Source: a virus
Length of the DNA: 64,000 nt
Reading direction: 5' to 3' (one strand)
Virus record (IMG/VR): IMGVR_UViG_3300033571_026375
Span: 1-64,000 of that record
Numbering within the stretch: position 1 is the first letter of the stretch; every line of letters starts with the position of its first letter. The notes under the pieces were generated by a model. That model saw only the letters and a list, made by a program, of their open reading frames with translations, was not told the origin of the DNA and made no database searches. Positions 1-8,215 of this stretch are shown piece by piece. The translations under genes were made by a program, and so were the position numbers.

Positions 1-52
1 CAAAAACGATTGTCCCAATGGTGTTTGTCCTATTAAAAAAACCACAAGGTAA
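1..52 (+). CDS. 3' end of a truncated gene (unknown)
   Basis: The window opens inside an open frame that ends with TAA at 50-52. The visible tail has two cysteines in a Cys-Pro-Asn-Gly-Val-Cys pattern and a basic end. The next gene starts 7 bases downstream on the same strand, so this is probably the end of a real upstream gene. No function can be given from 16 residues. Confidence 0.4.
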   Translation, partial: KNDCPNGVCPIKKTTR

Positions 53-58
53 ATAATA

Positions 59-457
59 ATGGATAATAAAGAACAACTTAAAAATATTGCATTAAAAGTA
101 TTAGAGAAGTCTAATCTTCCTAAGAATGATAATCATAGTTTCGACCCTTTTACCATCTTGATGATAATTAGTGTTATACTAACTTTAATAAGAATACTTC
201 AAGAATGCAATAAAAATAAACTTAATAAAGATTGCTCACTAAGCGACAAATGCTCATTATATGGACAACAAGTAAAAGAGTATAGTGTGCGCCAAGGATG
301 GTTTACCAAAATGAGAATCAAAAAAATCTTACGTCGTGAAATGAAACCTGACGATTATAATAAATATTCTTTGTCGATAGTTAACAGTCTTTTAGATAAT
401 GGAGAAACCCTCACGGATGAAGAATTACAAACCCTAGTGGAGACAGCAAATGTTTAG
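59..457 (+). CDS. Small membrane protein, unknown
   Basis: This 132-residue protein has one clear hydrophobic segment at about residues 29-48, flanked by polar and charged sequence, so it is likely a single-pass membrane protein. The part after the membrane segment is basic and contains four cysteines near residues 50-68. The C-terminus is an acidic helix. Its stop overlaps the start of the GlsB-like gene by 8 bases, so the two are probably translated together. A role in the cell envelope or in lysis is possible, but there is no family signature to support one. The gene is real on length, overlap and codon pattern; the function is unknown. Confidence 0.65.
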   Translation: MDNKEQLKNIALKVLEKSNLPKNDNHSFDPFTILMIISVILTLIRILQECNKNKLNKDCSLSDKCSLYGQQVKEYSVRQGWFTKMRIKKILRREMKPDDYNKYSLSIVNSLLDNGETLTDEELQTLVETANV

Positions 458-701
458 TTTATTAGTATGGTGCGTATATGGTTTATTTGTGGGTAGTATC
501 GCTAAAAGTATTGTTCCTGGCGATGAAAATTTTGGTTTTGTCAAAACTGTAGCATTAGGTGTAGCCGGATCTTACATGGGTGGCGCTATTCTATATCTAA
601 TCGGTTCATATGAATCACTGTCTCCTACCGGATTGTTTGCGGGTACTGTCGGAGCAGTACTTAGTTTGGTACTATATAACAAGCTGTCACAAACAAAATA
701 G
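450..701 (+). CDS. GlsB/YeaQ/YmgE-type (transglycosylase-associated) membrane protein
   Basis: This 83-residue protein is almost entirely hydrophobic, with three likely membrane segments (about 2-19, 30-50 and 60-78) and Gly-rich turns. A GSIAK-type motif follows the first segment and a Pro-Gly pair precedes the second, as in the small GlsB/YeaQ/YmgE family (Pfam Transgly_assoc). Length matches the family. In bacteria these inner-membrane proteins are linked to envelope stress, but their molecular activity is not well defined. It overlaps the upstream membrane-protein gene by 8 bases. In a phage it could modify the host envelope; that is inference. Confidence 0.75.
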   Translation: MFSLLVWCVYGLFVGSIAKSIVPGDENFGFVKTVALGVAGSYMGGAILYLIGSYESLSPTGLFAGTVGAVLSLVLYNKLSQTK

Positions 702-737
702 CCGCTTAAACAAGATTCAAATCATATACCTCTCATT

Positions 738-767
738 TTGATTCAAAGGTGTATAAGTAAGTATACT
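738..767 (+). promoter_or_regulatory. Putative sigma-70 promoter for the tail-fibre genes
   Basis: A -35-like TTGATT (738-743) is followed after 18 bases by a -10-like TATACT (762-767). The -10 is part of an inverted repeat, GTATA (751-755) and TATAC (762-766), which could be an operator. The octamer GATTCAAA occurs at 714-721 and again at 740-747, touching the -35. The element lies in the 104-base gap before the gene at 806, the only sizeable gap in this part. That gene also has a good ribosome binding site, AAAGGA (794-799). Confidence 0.5.
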
Positions 768-805
768 GAACATAATGACCGTTTTTCTTTCAGAAAGGAC
801 ACACG

Positions 806-1606
806 ATGGCCGACCGTAAAATTTCAGAACTAAATGAAGCTGGCAGAGTTTTTGATAAAGATTATCTAGTAGTTGTAACAGGAGTAGGGCAGTATAGGAA
901 TCCTAGTGATCCTAGTCAGGGCTTTGTTGATTTAGTTACTTCTAGAATGCCAGTATCCGGTCTAGCAGCATGGTCTTTTAGGGTTAATGAAATGGTGAGT
1001 GGCTGCACAGGTATTCAGATTATACCTCATATAAATACTGGACTATTTCCACCATCGATGAATAAAATTAGTATTTGTACAACAGGGGTTTCTTATACTG
1101 GACATAAGCATACATCAGCAGATATTACTGATTTTGGTAATGCTGTTAGCGGCCTTATCGAGCAACAGATTAAAATCTTAGGCACGCCAGTATCGTATAC
1201 AGGCGCCCCTACTGCATTAAACGAACTAAGCATAAATTTAAAACCCAATACCAAATATCTTTGTGAAGTTGGATTAATATTGAATCAAACAACTAGCTCA
1301 ACACGAATATCTGGTCAAATTAGTTCTACTGGTATATTAGCTACTAACAATAATCTATTAAATATATATGGTACTTGGAATACCAACGATCTTGTTAATC
1401 AATCTACTTATAATACCTCGTCATCAATGAGCGGCTGGTCAACTATAGCTGATGGTGTAAATAATAGTCTAACCACTTCTATAAATAAGTTTACTGTATC
1501 CACCTATGCTACCGAGTCTGATAGAATATTGGTTAGATTTGCAGCAAACAATGTAGATGGAGCGGTATTAGCTGGTAGTTGGCTAAAAACAGAAAAGATC
1601 GTATAA
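806..1606 (+). CDS. Tail-fibre/adhesin-like protein with shared N-terminal domain
   Basis: This 266-residue protein starts with a module of the form D-x-K-I-S-x-L ... D-x-D-x-L-V-V-V-T-G (about residues 3-26), which recurs at the start of the next gene and is typical of phage fibre proteins that attach through a common N-terminus. The rest is rich in Ser, Thr, Asn and Gly. Residues 130-266 look like a beta-sandwich with regularly spaced hydrophobic strands, resembling C-terminal receptor-binding or collar-like domains. The start has AAAGGA 6 bases upstream. It is the first gene behind the candidate promoter. The fibre call rests on composition and the shared N-terminus, not on a recognised family. 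Confidence 0.6.
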   Translation: MADRKISELNEAGRVFDKDYLVVVTGVGQYRNPSDPSQGFVDLVTSRMPVSGLAAWSFRVNEMVSGCTGIQIIPHINTGLFPPSMNKISICTTGVSYTGHKHTSADITDFGNAVSGLIEQQIKILGTPVSYTGAPTALNELSINLKPNTKYLCEVGLILNQTTSSTRISGQISSTGILATNNNLLNIYGTWNTNDLVNQSTYNTSSSMSGWSTIADGVNNSLTTSINKFTVSTYATESDRILVRFAANNVDGAVLAGSWLKTEKIV

Positions 1607-1625
1607 AACTTAGTAGATACTAATT

Positions 1626-3158
1626 ATGCCTGATTCAAAAATATCTCAATTAGAATCAGCAGATAAAATTTATGACCACGATCTTATGGTTGTGGTAACG
1701 GGCTATAATTCTCCGGGCTCATATCCAGAAAATAAGAAAATCAGCCTTGACAGAATTCGTAAAGATATAGTTCGATTAAATGAAATGATTTTTTTTATAT
1801 CCGGTTTTTCTGGATACTATAATACTGGAGAAAATTTATTTTATATCACTACTCATCAAAGTATTGGTAATTTAATTCGTTTAGATTATCCCGAGGTTTA
1901 TCCCCATAGTCCACAAGTAATATCTACTACGGGCCTCAATGCCAAAAATGGCAATAATATAGATATACAATTTAATAGTGGTACTATAGCAGCTAACAGA
2001 TACGGCGGGGTTGGTTCGCCATATTACAGCGGCATCATTTCTACGACAGGATTAAATACTCGTACAGAAAATCTGATTGTTAAAGAACATGAGACCATAT
2101 GGCCTTATAGTGGTGTGTTATATCAGTCCGGATTAAATGCTAGACCAGGAAATAATATCGAAGTACAATTTCAATCAGGCTCCCCGGCTAGTAATAAGTA
2201 TGGAGGAACAGAAGGTAAATATTGGAGTGGTATTATTTCAACCACAGGATTGAATACCAAAACAGACAATCTCATATCAGTAGAATTCGAAAATACATGG
2301 CCGTATAGTGGTATTATATATACTACTGGTTTAAATGCTAGAGCTGGTAATAATATAGAAATATCTTTTAGTTCGTCATCATCTGCTGGCTCTGTATATG
2401 GTGGACTAGGAGGTAAATTTAATAGCGGCATGATCTCTACCACCGGTTTAAATGCAAACCCAGGATCTGGTATTTATTTGAAACCCACAAACAGTTGGCC
2501 ATACCCATATGAGATAGGTTTGCTTAAAAAAGTACATATCCCCAGTAATATCTCTCCTAATAATCTATTAGCTGCTATATCTAATATAGATCAACAATTT
2601 ATCTTTCCATTGTTTTTACCAAATAATATTAAACGATTAAACTATAATAAAGTTAAATGTGAAGGATATTATAAAGAAATATACATTACATCCACTCTTC
2701 CGCTGGTCTATCCATCTATGACAGGACCTAATGGAGAACCCATCAATTGGACAGGATATTCTGTTAATAGTGGGAATATTACTCAAGGGGTGGTGTCTCT
2801 TAACATGGCTAGACTAAAACCCCACCCTGTGATTACTTCCTATCTTATGCTCGATTCTGCTCCAGACTATGACTACACTGATCAAATTATAACCACAAAC
2901 CACACAAGTATAGGGTCTGTTACGGTTTTTCAAAAAAAAATCCATTTTTTAGCATTTTATCATAATATAGAAAATGCTTATGGGTCGATTATAGCCAGCT
3001 GCACCTACCCCAGTTGTATAATCGGATGGGCTGGTTATTATTATAACGCTGGATCCATGTCAAATGTTTCCGTGAGTACAACAACAATTTCTGCTGGCAA
3101 TATAGATGCAGTAGTAGCAAATGGACACAGACATATGGAAGTAGATCCAATAGATTAA
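1626..3158 (+). CDS. Repeat-containing tail-fibre-like protein
   Basis: This 510-residue protein shares its N-terminal module (residues 3-26) with the upstream gene, so the two probably attach to the same virion part or are alternative fibres. Residues about 98-283 consist of an internal repeat whose units carry a (T/S)TGLN motif, alternating long units with YGG and short units with WPYSG. The C-terminal 220 residues are unrelated to the repeat, rich in Tyr, Ile and Ser, and end near a His-rich GHRHM motif, possibly a receptor-binding tip. It lies 19 bases after the previous gene. It is very likely a structural, host-contacting protein; the exact location is unknown. Confidence 0.6.
   Translation: MPDSKISQLESADKIYDHDLMVVVTGYNSPGSYPENKKISLDRIRKDIVRLNEMIFFISGFSGYYNTGENLFYITTHQSIGNLIRLDYPEVYPHSPQVISTTGLNAKNGNNIDIQFNSGTIAANRYGGVGSPYYSGIISTTGLNTRTENLIVKEHETIWPYSGVLYQSGLNARPGNNIEVQFQSGSPASNKYGGTEGKYWSGIISTTGLNTKTDNLISVEFENTWPYSGIIYTTGLNARAGNNIEISFSSSSSAGSVYGGLGGKFNSGMISTTGLNANPGSGIYLKPTNSWPYPYEIGLLKKVHIPSNISPNNLLAAISNIDQQFIFPLFLPNNIKRLNYNKVKCEGYYKEIYITSTLPLVYPSMTGPNGEPINWTGYSVNSGNITQGVVSLNMARLKPHPVITSYLMLDSAPDYDYTDQIITTNHTSIGSVTVFQKKIHFLAFYHNIENAYGSIIASCTYPSCIIGWAGYYYNAGSMSNVSVSTTTISAGNIDAVVANGHRHMEVDPID
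1917..2475 (+). repeat. In-gene tandem repeat of about 66 codons
   Basis: Within the fibre-like gene, TTGLN-type motifs recur at residues about 101, 140, 168, 207, 233 and 272. The spacing alternates near 39 and 27 residues, giving a compound period of about 66 residues (about 198 bases) present almost three times. The copies are diverged at nucleotide level, so the repeat is old or maintained by selection on the protein fold. Confidence 0.75.
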
Positions 3159-3172
3159 TAAATAGTATTTTT

Positions 3173-5056
3173 ATGTTAACACCACAAGAACTATACGAAT
3201 CTGCTTCTGTTCAGCCATGTGAAGATGTTAATGACACACTAAGAGGTGATGGACCTAACGGTAAAGTCACACCATGGCATTCTAGAAGATTAGTGCAATT
3301 TCTAAAACATGTTAAATATCCATGCATAGGAGATACTCCGGATTATGCTTTAATCAAAGATACAGGATTAGGCAAAATAGGACTACCCTTTAAATTTTTA
3401 CAAAGTTTAGATATAGAAGCTTTTACAGAAAGTGCTGCCGCTTTAAAAAGCACAACATCTCATTCTGTTCGTAATGCGTGCGATATAGCAAGATCTTGTA
3501 AATTAACCGCTGATGATACTAAAAATCTATGGTTTCACCGAATGGGCTCAGAATATCTAGAGCATTTTGGTGAGAATTCATTGCCTGATTGTTTAATGGT
3601 AGCCGGGCCGGATTTGGTACCAGAAAGTGTGGCTGATGTTGGACGAGCGCCGTCTACAAATGAAACGTCTGATTCACAATTATATAAAGGAATGGGTTGT
3701 TTACCAGGAGACGGATGGGGTGTGGCTGGAGGTATAAGAAGTTGTATGATACCGCCGGGACAAACTAGTGGTCGTCCAGAGCCTCAGTGTCGTAGTTGTG
3801 GATTTTGTGATGAAAATTCTCCTCCAGATGATCCGTGTTGTGCGGGAGGGTTAGTGCGCTTAAACATATGTTGTAAAGCTCCGATGACCACGAGACTAGA
3901 TTTTGGATATTTGATGCCTGTTGATGAGGACACTATTGGCATAAATATTAGGCCCACAAAAATTATAGATTTCAGGGATGTTGATAACTTTGCTGTTCTT
4001 AAAGATCTCAATACAAATTCAACAACATTAACTGCTGATAGAAAAAATAAAATACAAGAAATCATAGGCGCATCTCCGGCAAAGATTACTAATGGGACAG
4101 GATTAGCTTTTAAAGATAATACTACTTGGATATATATTGGTTATAGTAATTTTGCTACTGATAAAACAGATGTTAGTAAATATGTAGCTTATTCATATAA
4201 ATTAAGACACATTGGTCTTTTAGAAAGAAAGTTATATGGAGGATATATTAATTTAATTGATAATAGTGGATCTAATCATTACGCCATAATGGATGATACT
4301 TTGCTGGAATATTTTCAAGGAAAAAATTTATGGAATTATGAAGAAAACGAATATATAGATCCGATAGAAAATAATATTACTGATTATATCCTGAGAGCTA
4401 GAACTATTTCTTTATTGTTATATGCTACGGCATCTTCAGGCAGATCTCCTGTTTCTGATACTCAAAAAATGGCGAATGAAATAAAAGACTTATTATGGAA
4501 CGGATATGGAGTTATACTATTCTCAAATGTAGGATTTCCTAATACCAGAGACTCTAGTGGCTTATCATACCCCGATAGAATCTCTTATAATACTTATACT
4601 ATTATAGGGTACGACGATACAAAATTAGAGTTTAATGAATGCGTCTATGTATTGTCCTGTCCGTGGGGTAAATGGATCAATGGGGGACATCCGTCTTGGG
4701 GACCATTGCCGGATGGGTGTTTTTTAGTTACAGAATCTCACTTGAAGTGTATGTTAACATACTATCCGGATAGAGAGTATCTTGGTTGCAAAAACCAAGG
4801 TCCGTGTAATCCTTTATTTGACGATTGCCAAGACCCAGATGTTATCCTAGAATTAGCTGGTTGTGGAGGACATACAGAAGAATATAAGTGTGAACCATAT
4901 AGATGTAATCCTCAACAAAGAACTATGGGATATGTTATGGCGGTTTCCTTATCTGAAGGCTTTCCAAAACAAGAGCTAGAACATCAAAAATATTATCCTG
5001 TAATGAGAATAAAAGAACTGATGCAAGAACAAACTATGTATTTTCAATATGATTAA
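3173..5056 (+). CDS. Cys-rich structural protein with degenerate papain-like domain
   Basis: This protein has 627 residues. The region 430-530 follows the C-terminal half of papain-fold (C1) peptidases: a helix and an expected hydrophobic strand (about 434-450), then a YTIIGYDD motif (474-482) where peptidases have HAV-x-I-x-GYDD, then a SCPWG motif (495-499) where they have NSWG. The catalytic His position is Asn473 and the Asn position is Ser or Cys, so it is probably not an active protease of this class. A Cys-rich segment (206-234, with CRSCGFC and two CC pairs) precedes it. It lies between fibre-like genes and overlaps the next gene by 8 bases. A virion-associated role is inferred; the fold call is from motifs only. 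Confidence 0.5.
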   Translation: MLTPQELYESASVQPCEDVNDTLRGDGPNGKVTPWHSRRLVQFLKHVKYPCIGDTPDYALIKDTGLGKIGLPFKFLQSLDIEAFTESAAALKSTTSHSVRNACDIARSCKLTADDTKNLWFHRMGSEYLEHFGENSLPDCLMVAGPDLVPESVADVGRAPSTNETSDSQLYKGMGCLPGDGWGVAGGIRSCMIPPGQTSGRPEPQCRSCGFCDENSPPDDPCCAGGLVRLNICCKAPMTTRLDFGYLMPVDEDTIGINIRPTKIIDFRDVDNFAVLKDLNTNSTTLTADRKNKIQEIIGASPAKITNGTGLAFKDNTTWIYIGYSNFATDKTDVSKYVAYSYKLRHIGLLERKLYGGYINLIDNSGSNHYAIMDDTLLEYFQGKNLWNYEENEYIDPIENNITDYILRARTISLLLYATASSGRSPVSDTQKMANEIKDLLWNGYGVILFSNVGFPNTRDSSGLSYPDRISYNTYTIIGYDDTKLEFNECVYVLSCPWGKWINGGHPSWGPLPDGCFLVTESHLKCMLTYYPDREYLGCKNQGPCNPLFDDCQDPDVILELAGCGGHTEEYKCEPYRCNPQQRTMGYVMAVSLSEGFPKQELEHQKYYPVMRIKELMQEQTMYFQYD

Positions 5057-7499
5057 TTTATGTAATACTAATAAATATTCATTAGATCCAGACGGATCTA
5101 TTCCGAGCAAAAGAGTACCTAGACCTATTGAGGACATAGAAATTATAGGTGTTATTAAGAACGATGAAACTATTAATATGGTTAATGCGGGAAGTTGTGG
5201 TCTTAGCGGGATAGGCTCTATTACTACAACTTTTGATAAACAAGATAGAATTTTAACCATACAAGGTTCTAGTAAAGGGGTTTTTACAGCTGAAGGGGAT
5301 AATAATCCTAGACACCCTACTGGAGAAGCCCTTAGCGGTATCATGGCCAATAATCCTTTACGAGCAACCCATGGATGGTATACTATAGATCCTACATATA
5401 GTATAGGCTATCTGTCTTCCAATAGTCAAATCAAAATAGATAATATAGGCTTGAATAATAAAGAATTAAATGCATATAATACTAAAGTTAATAATGCAAC
5501 CTATGCAGACGGAGTGGTATCCACCAACAATTTAGAAATTACCGATGCTTACCTCTATAATATCAATATTACATGCTCTGATATAGATATAAAAAATAAT
5601 ACAAAAATAGATAGTATTGCAGCTAATACAGAATATATAAAAATAGAAAATAGTTCTATTGCTGAGTGTGCGCTGGAAACCATAGTTTTTGACTGTTCCA
5701 ATACTCCACTTATTGATTGTAGTATTTTTTGTGAATTAGGCACTTTAACAGACTGCGACATAAAGAGTACTATTTCTCAAGAAGGTAGTAATAATAAACT
5801 ATTATCAATATCAAATAGTCGTATACTGGCCGGATCTAGTATATCTGCGGACACCCTTGATTTACAGAACAGTGTGACAATTAATGGAAATATTGTATCA
5901 CAAACATTAGAATCTCAAAATCAAGACAATATGATCCTAGCTAGTGGTACAATAAATACAACACATTTCTTGGGTTCTATTAGTAATAGCGGAGTATTAT
6001 CTTTATCATCTGTATCTGGATTATCTAAGCCACATATTACTAATTATGGTCGTTTGACTGTAAGTGCTTCTGGAGCTTTAAAATTAACTAATAATGCATT
6101 CTGCTTAGTTGACAATAATGCTTCTTTTGTATCTAGTCTTAATAAAGAAAAAGGAATCATAGAAGGATCATTTAGTTTTGAAAACTCTATAAATTCTGGT
6201 TCTATTAAAGGTAATAATATTAGCTTTAATCAACAGTCTATAAATTATGGCTCCGGTAGCGAAATTTATTTTGATGGCTCATATAACTATGGTTTAGTAA
6301 ATAAGGGTCATTATTTATGTGGTAGTCTCAATTATGGCTTCGGAGGTGCTGCGGAATTTTATTGTAATTCTCAGAATATGGGTCAACCGACGACTTGTTT
6401 ATTTTTTGACCAATCTCAAAATAACGGCACTATATCTAATGGTATATTTAAGAATGAGAGTATTAATAAAGTTGCCGGAACAGGCCACTTATTCTACGAT
6501 AAATCCACAAACATTGGGCCGCTCTGGGAAGCATCTTTTTATAATAGCGGCATGTCCTCGAATGCTAGTTTAATAAATACTAATTTTTATGATACTAGTA
6601 GTATAGTTGGTGCTACATTACCAAGTGGCTTTTTGAATTGTTACTCTAATACTAAGAGTAGCGGTACTATTACTATTAATAGCGGCATCTGTAGCATGTA
6701 CGATACTAGTTATGCTAAAGAAATAACGATGACCAGCTATAGTGGATCACTTCAATTGTATGACAATAGCTGGGTGGAGACAATCAAAGGATCAGGCAAT
6801 ATTAAGTTATATGACAATTCTAAAGTCGAAAATTTAGATACAATGGGCACTTTGTATGACTCATCCATATGCTTAAACAGCAAGGGATTAATAACTCTTA
6901 GAGATCAAAGTTCTGCTGGTAATGGTGTTCATACTATGATTGATGCTTATGACAATGCTAAAGTTTCTGGTGCAGTAACTAAAGTAAGTTTGAGTGATAA
7001 TAGTCAATTCTTTTCTAAATCTTTCATACAAGGATTGATTATGGGCAATGCCAAGTTGGTTTATGCTGTTGTCTCACAGTCCGCATTATTCGTCGATGGT
7101 GCCTCAACCCCAAGTGGACAATCTTATATTAATTCTGTTGGTTTTTTTGGTGGAAGCACATGTAAAAAAAATACGCAATTATTTGCTAACAATGTTTCAT
7201 TATATGATTCTAATAATGAAGGTAAAATCACTGCTGATAATATTTCATATTGTGAAAATAGCAATAATATAGGCACAGGTATTGGCGTAGCTTCATTTGG
7301 GTCCGGATCAGTAAACTACGGATTTATTTTTGGAGAGGCTAGATTTTATATCGGTTCGTCTAATCTGGGTAGCGTTACCAAAGGATATTACCATCCTAGT
7401 GTGACTCAAACAGGCATTAGTCTAGAAGAAGGAACATGGGATCCGTCATTGGATCAGTTGATATGCGGGCCTCCATCATTTAGCTTTTTGGCTCCTTGA
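5049..7499 (+). CDS. Large Ser/Asn/Gly-rich beta-helix-like adhesin
   Basis: This 816-residue protein consists of short irregular repeats rich in Asn, Ser, Gly, Tyr and Ile. Many units resemble LYDNS-x-V-x-x-I and SxNxGxIxxxxF, the pattern of right-handed beta-helix fibres in which each coil is 18-25 residues. Residues 1-110 are different (more charged, ending at a THGWY motif near 112-116) and may be the attachment domain. There is no obvious enzyme motif. The start overlaps the previous stop by 8 bases and lacks a strong ribosome binding site, so translational coupling is likely. It probably acts as a tail fibre or spike; it could also carry depolymerase activity, which sequence reading cannot decide. 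Confidence 0.55.
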   Translation: MINLCNTNKYSLDPDGSIPSKRVPRPIEDIEIIGVIKNDETINMVNAGSCGLSGIGSITTTFDKQDRILTIQGSSKGVFTAEGDNNPRHPTGEALSGIMANNPLRATHGWYTIDPTYSIGYLSSNSQIKIDNIGLNNKELNAYNTKVNNATYADGVVSTNNLEITDAYLYNINITCSDIDIKNNTKIDSIAANTEYIKIENSSIAECALETIVFDCSNTPLIDCSIFCELGTLTDCDIKSTISQEGSNNKLLSISNSRILAGSSISADTLDLQNSVTINGNIVSQTLESQNQDNMILASGTINTTHFLGSISNSGVLSLSSVSGLSKPHITNYGRLTVSASGALKLTNNAFCLVDNNASFVSSLNKEKGIIEGSFSFENSINSGSIKGNNISFNQQSINYGSGSEIYFDGSYNYGLVNKGHYLCGSLNYGFGGAAEFYCNSQNMGQPTTCLFFDQSQNNGTISNGIFKNESINKVAGTGHLFYDKSTNIGPLWEASFYNSGMSSNASLINTNFYDTSSIVGATLPSGFLNCYSNTKSSGTITINSGICSMYDTSYAKEITMTSYSGSLQLYDNSWVETIKGSGNIKLYDNSKVENLDTMGTLYDSSICLNSKGLITLRDQSSAGNGVHTMIDAYDNAKVSGAVTKVSLSDNSQFFSKSFIQGLIMGNAKLVYAVVSQSALFVDGASTPSGQSYINSVGFFGGSTCKKNTQLFANNVSLYDSNNEGKITADNISYCENSNNIGTGIGVASFGSGSVNYGFIFGEARFYIGSSNLGSVTKGYYHPSVTQTGISLEEGTWDPSLDQLICGPPSFSFLAP

Positions 7500-7524
7500 C
7501 GTTATCACGTATCCAATCTATAAT
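7496..7524 (+). promoter_or_regulatory. Strong sigma-70 promoter for the sugar cassette
   Basis: TTGACG (7496-7501) and a perfect TATAAT (7519-7524) are separated by 17 bases, the optimal spacing. The -35 box overlaps the TGA stop of the preceding adhesin gene (7497-7499). The first downstream gene starts at 7554 with GGAG at 7541-7544. The promoter sits just before an uninterrupted run of genes that overlap start to stop, so it probably drives the carbohydrate cassette. Confidence 0.75.
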
Positions 7525-7553
7525 ATTAAATCTATTACACGGAGATGTTATGT

Positions 7554-7925
7554 ATGCATAAATTTGTAGATAAAGTTTGGGGATATGAAATATGGATAGA
7601 AAATAATGACCTATATTGTGGCAAACATCTTCATGTAAAACCAAATAAATGGTGCTCTGCCCATTTTCACAAAAATAAAAAAGAGACTTTTTATGTGATC
7701 GACGGAGAATTGCTTCTCAAGTATTCGCAGAACATGAATGAGGATATATGGAATTTGGACTTAGTAGATACGATTATACTAAAAAAGGGGGAATCTTTCA
7801 CTATAGAACCATATACTGTACATAGGTTTTCTAGTAATAATACGGATACTCCTTGCGATTTTATAGAGATTTCTACTCATCATGATGATAATGATTCATA
7901 TAGGATCATACCTAGTATACCATGA
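7554..7925 (+). CDS. Cupin-family sugar isomerase or epimerase-like protein
   Basis: This 123-residue single-domain cupin has a metal-site motif of the form HFH-x(4)-E (within about residues 38-47) followed by VIDGEL, and a second motif, G-E-S-F-x-I-x-P-x-x-V-H-R-F, near 80-94. This is the type found in the C-terminal part of bifunctional mannose-6-phosphate isomerases and in small D-lyxose isomerase-like cupins. An upstream ATG at 7545 is in frame but abuts the GGAG at 7541-7544. The ATG at 7554 lies 9 bases after GGAG and is preferred. It overlaps the next gene by ATGA. A role in making a sugar phosphate for the cassette is inferred; the substrate is unknown. Confidence 0.75.
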   Translation: MHKFVDKVWGYEIWIENNDLYCGKHLHVKPNKWCSAHFHKNKKETFYVIDGELLLKYSQNMNEDIWNLDLVDTIILKKGESFTIEPYTVHRFSSNNTDTPCDFIEISTHHDDNDSYRIIPSIP

Positions 7926-8215
7926 TATACGCAGTAGATATAGACAATACCATATGCTTAACATCCGGTAGTGATTATGTTAATTCGCAACCAATAAAAA
8001 CGCGTATAGAAAAAATTAACTTGTTATATAATAGTGGTCATACTATAGTATACTGGACCGCAAGAGGATCAAAAAGTGGCATTGATTGGCAATCACTAAC
8101 TATTCAGCAGCTTAATAGCTGGGGTTGTTTATATCATTCATTATTATTTCATAAACCAGTTTATGATCTTTATATTGATGACAAGTCTATAAACTCAGAA
8201 ATATTTTTCTCATGA
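7922..8215 (+). CDS. Small HAD-superfamily phosphatase, capsule/LPS type
   Basis: This 97-residue HAD protein has no cap domain. All four HAD motifs are visible: D-I-D-N-T (residues 6-10, nucleophile Asp6), the Thr of a YWTARG motif (about 44-49), a Lys in HKP near residue 79, and the acidic pair of YIDDKS near 85-90. The DWQSLT...QL..WG segment is characteristic of small HAD proteins found in capsule and LPS loci. Placed next to a heptose kinase and a heptose nucleotidyltransferase, it could supply the phosphatase step that GmhB performs between them, although GmhB itself is about twice as long. Starts and stops overlap both neighbours by ATGA. Confidence 0.75.
   Translation: MIYAVDIDNTICLTSGSDYVNSQPIKTRIEKINLLYNSGHTIVYWTARGSKSGIDWQSLTIQQLNSWGCLYHSLLFHKPVYDLYIDDKSINSEIFFS

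Noticed and set aside
701-806. Possible tRNA in the gap (GATTCAAAT resembles a T-loop)
   Set aside because: No acceptor stem or anticodon arm can be paired; the gap is better explained as a promoter region.
2171-2443. Minus-strand frame opposite the fibre repeat
   Set aside because: It is created by the repeat codons on the other strand and lacks any start signal.
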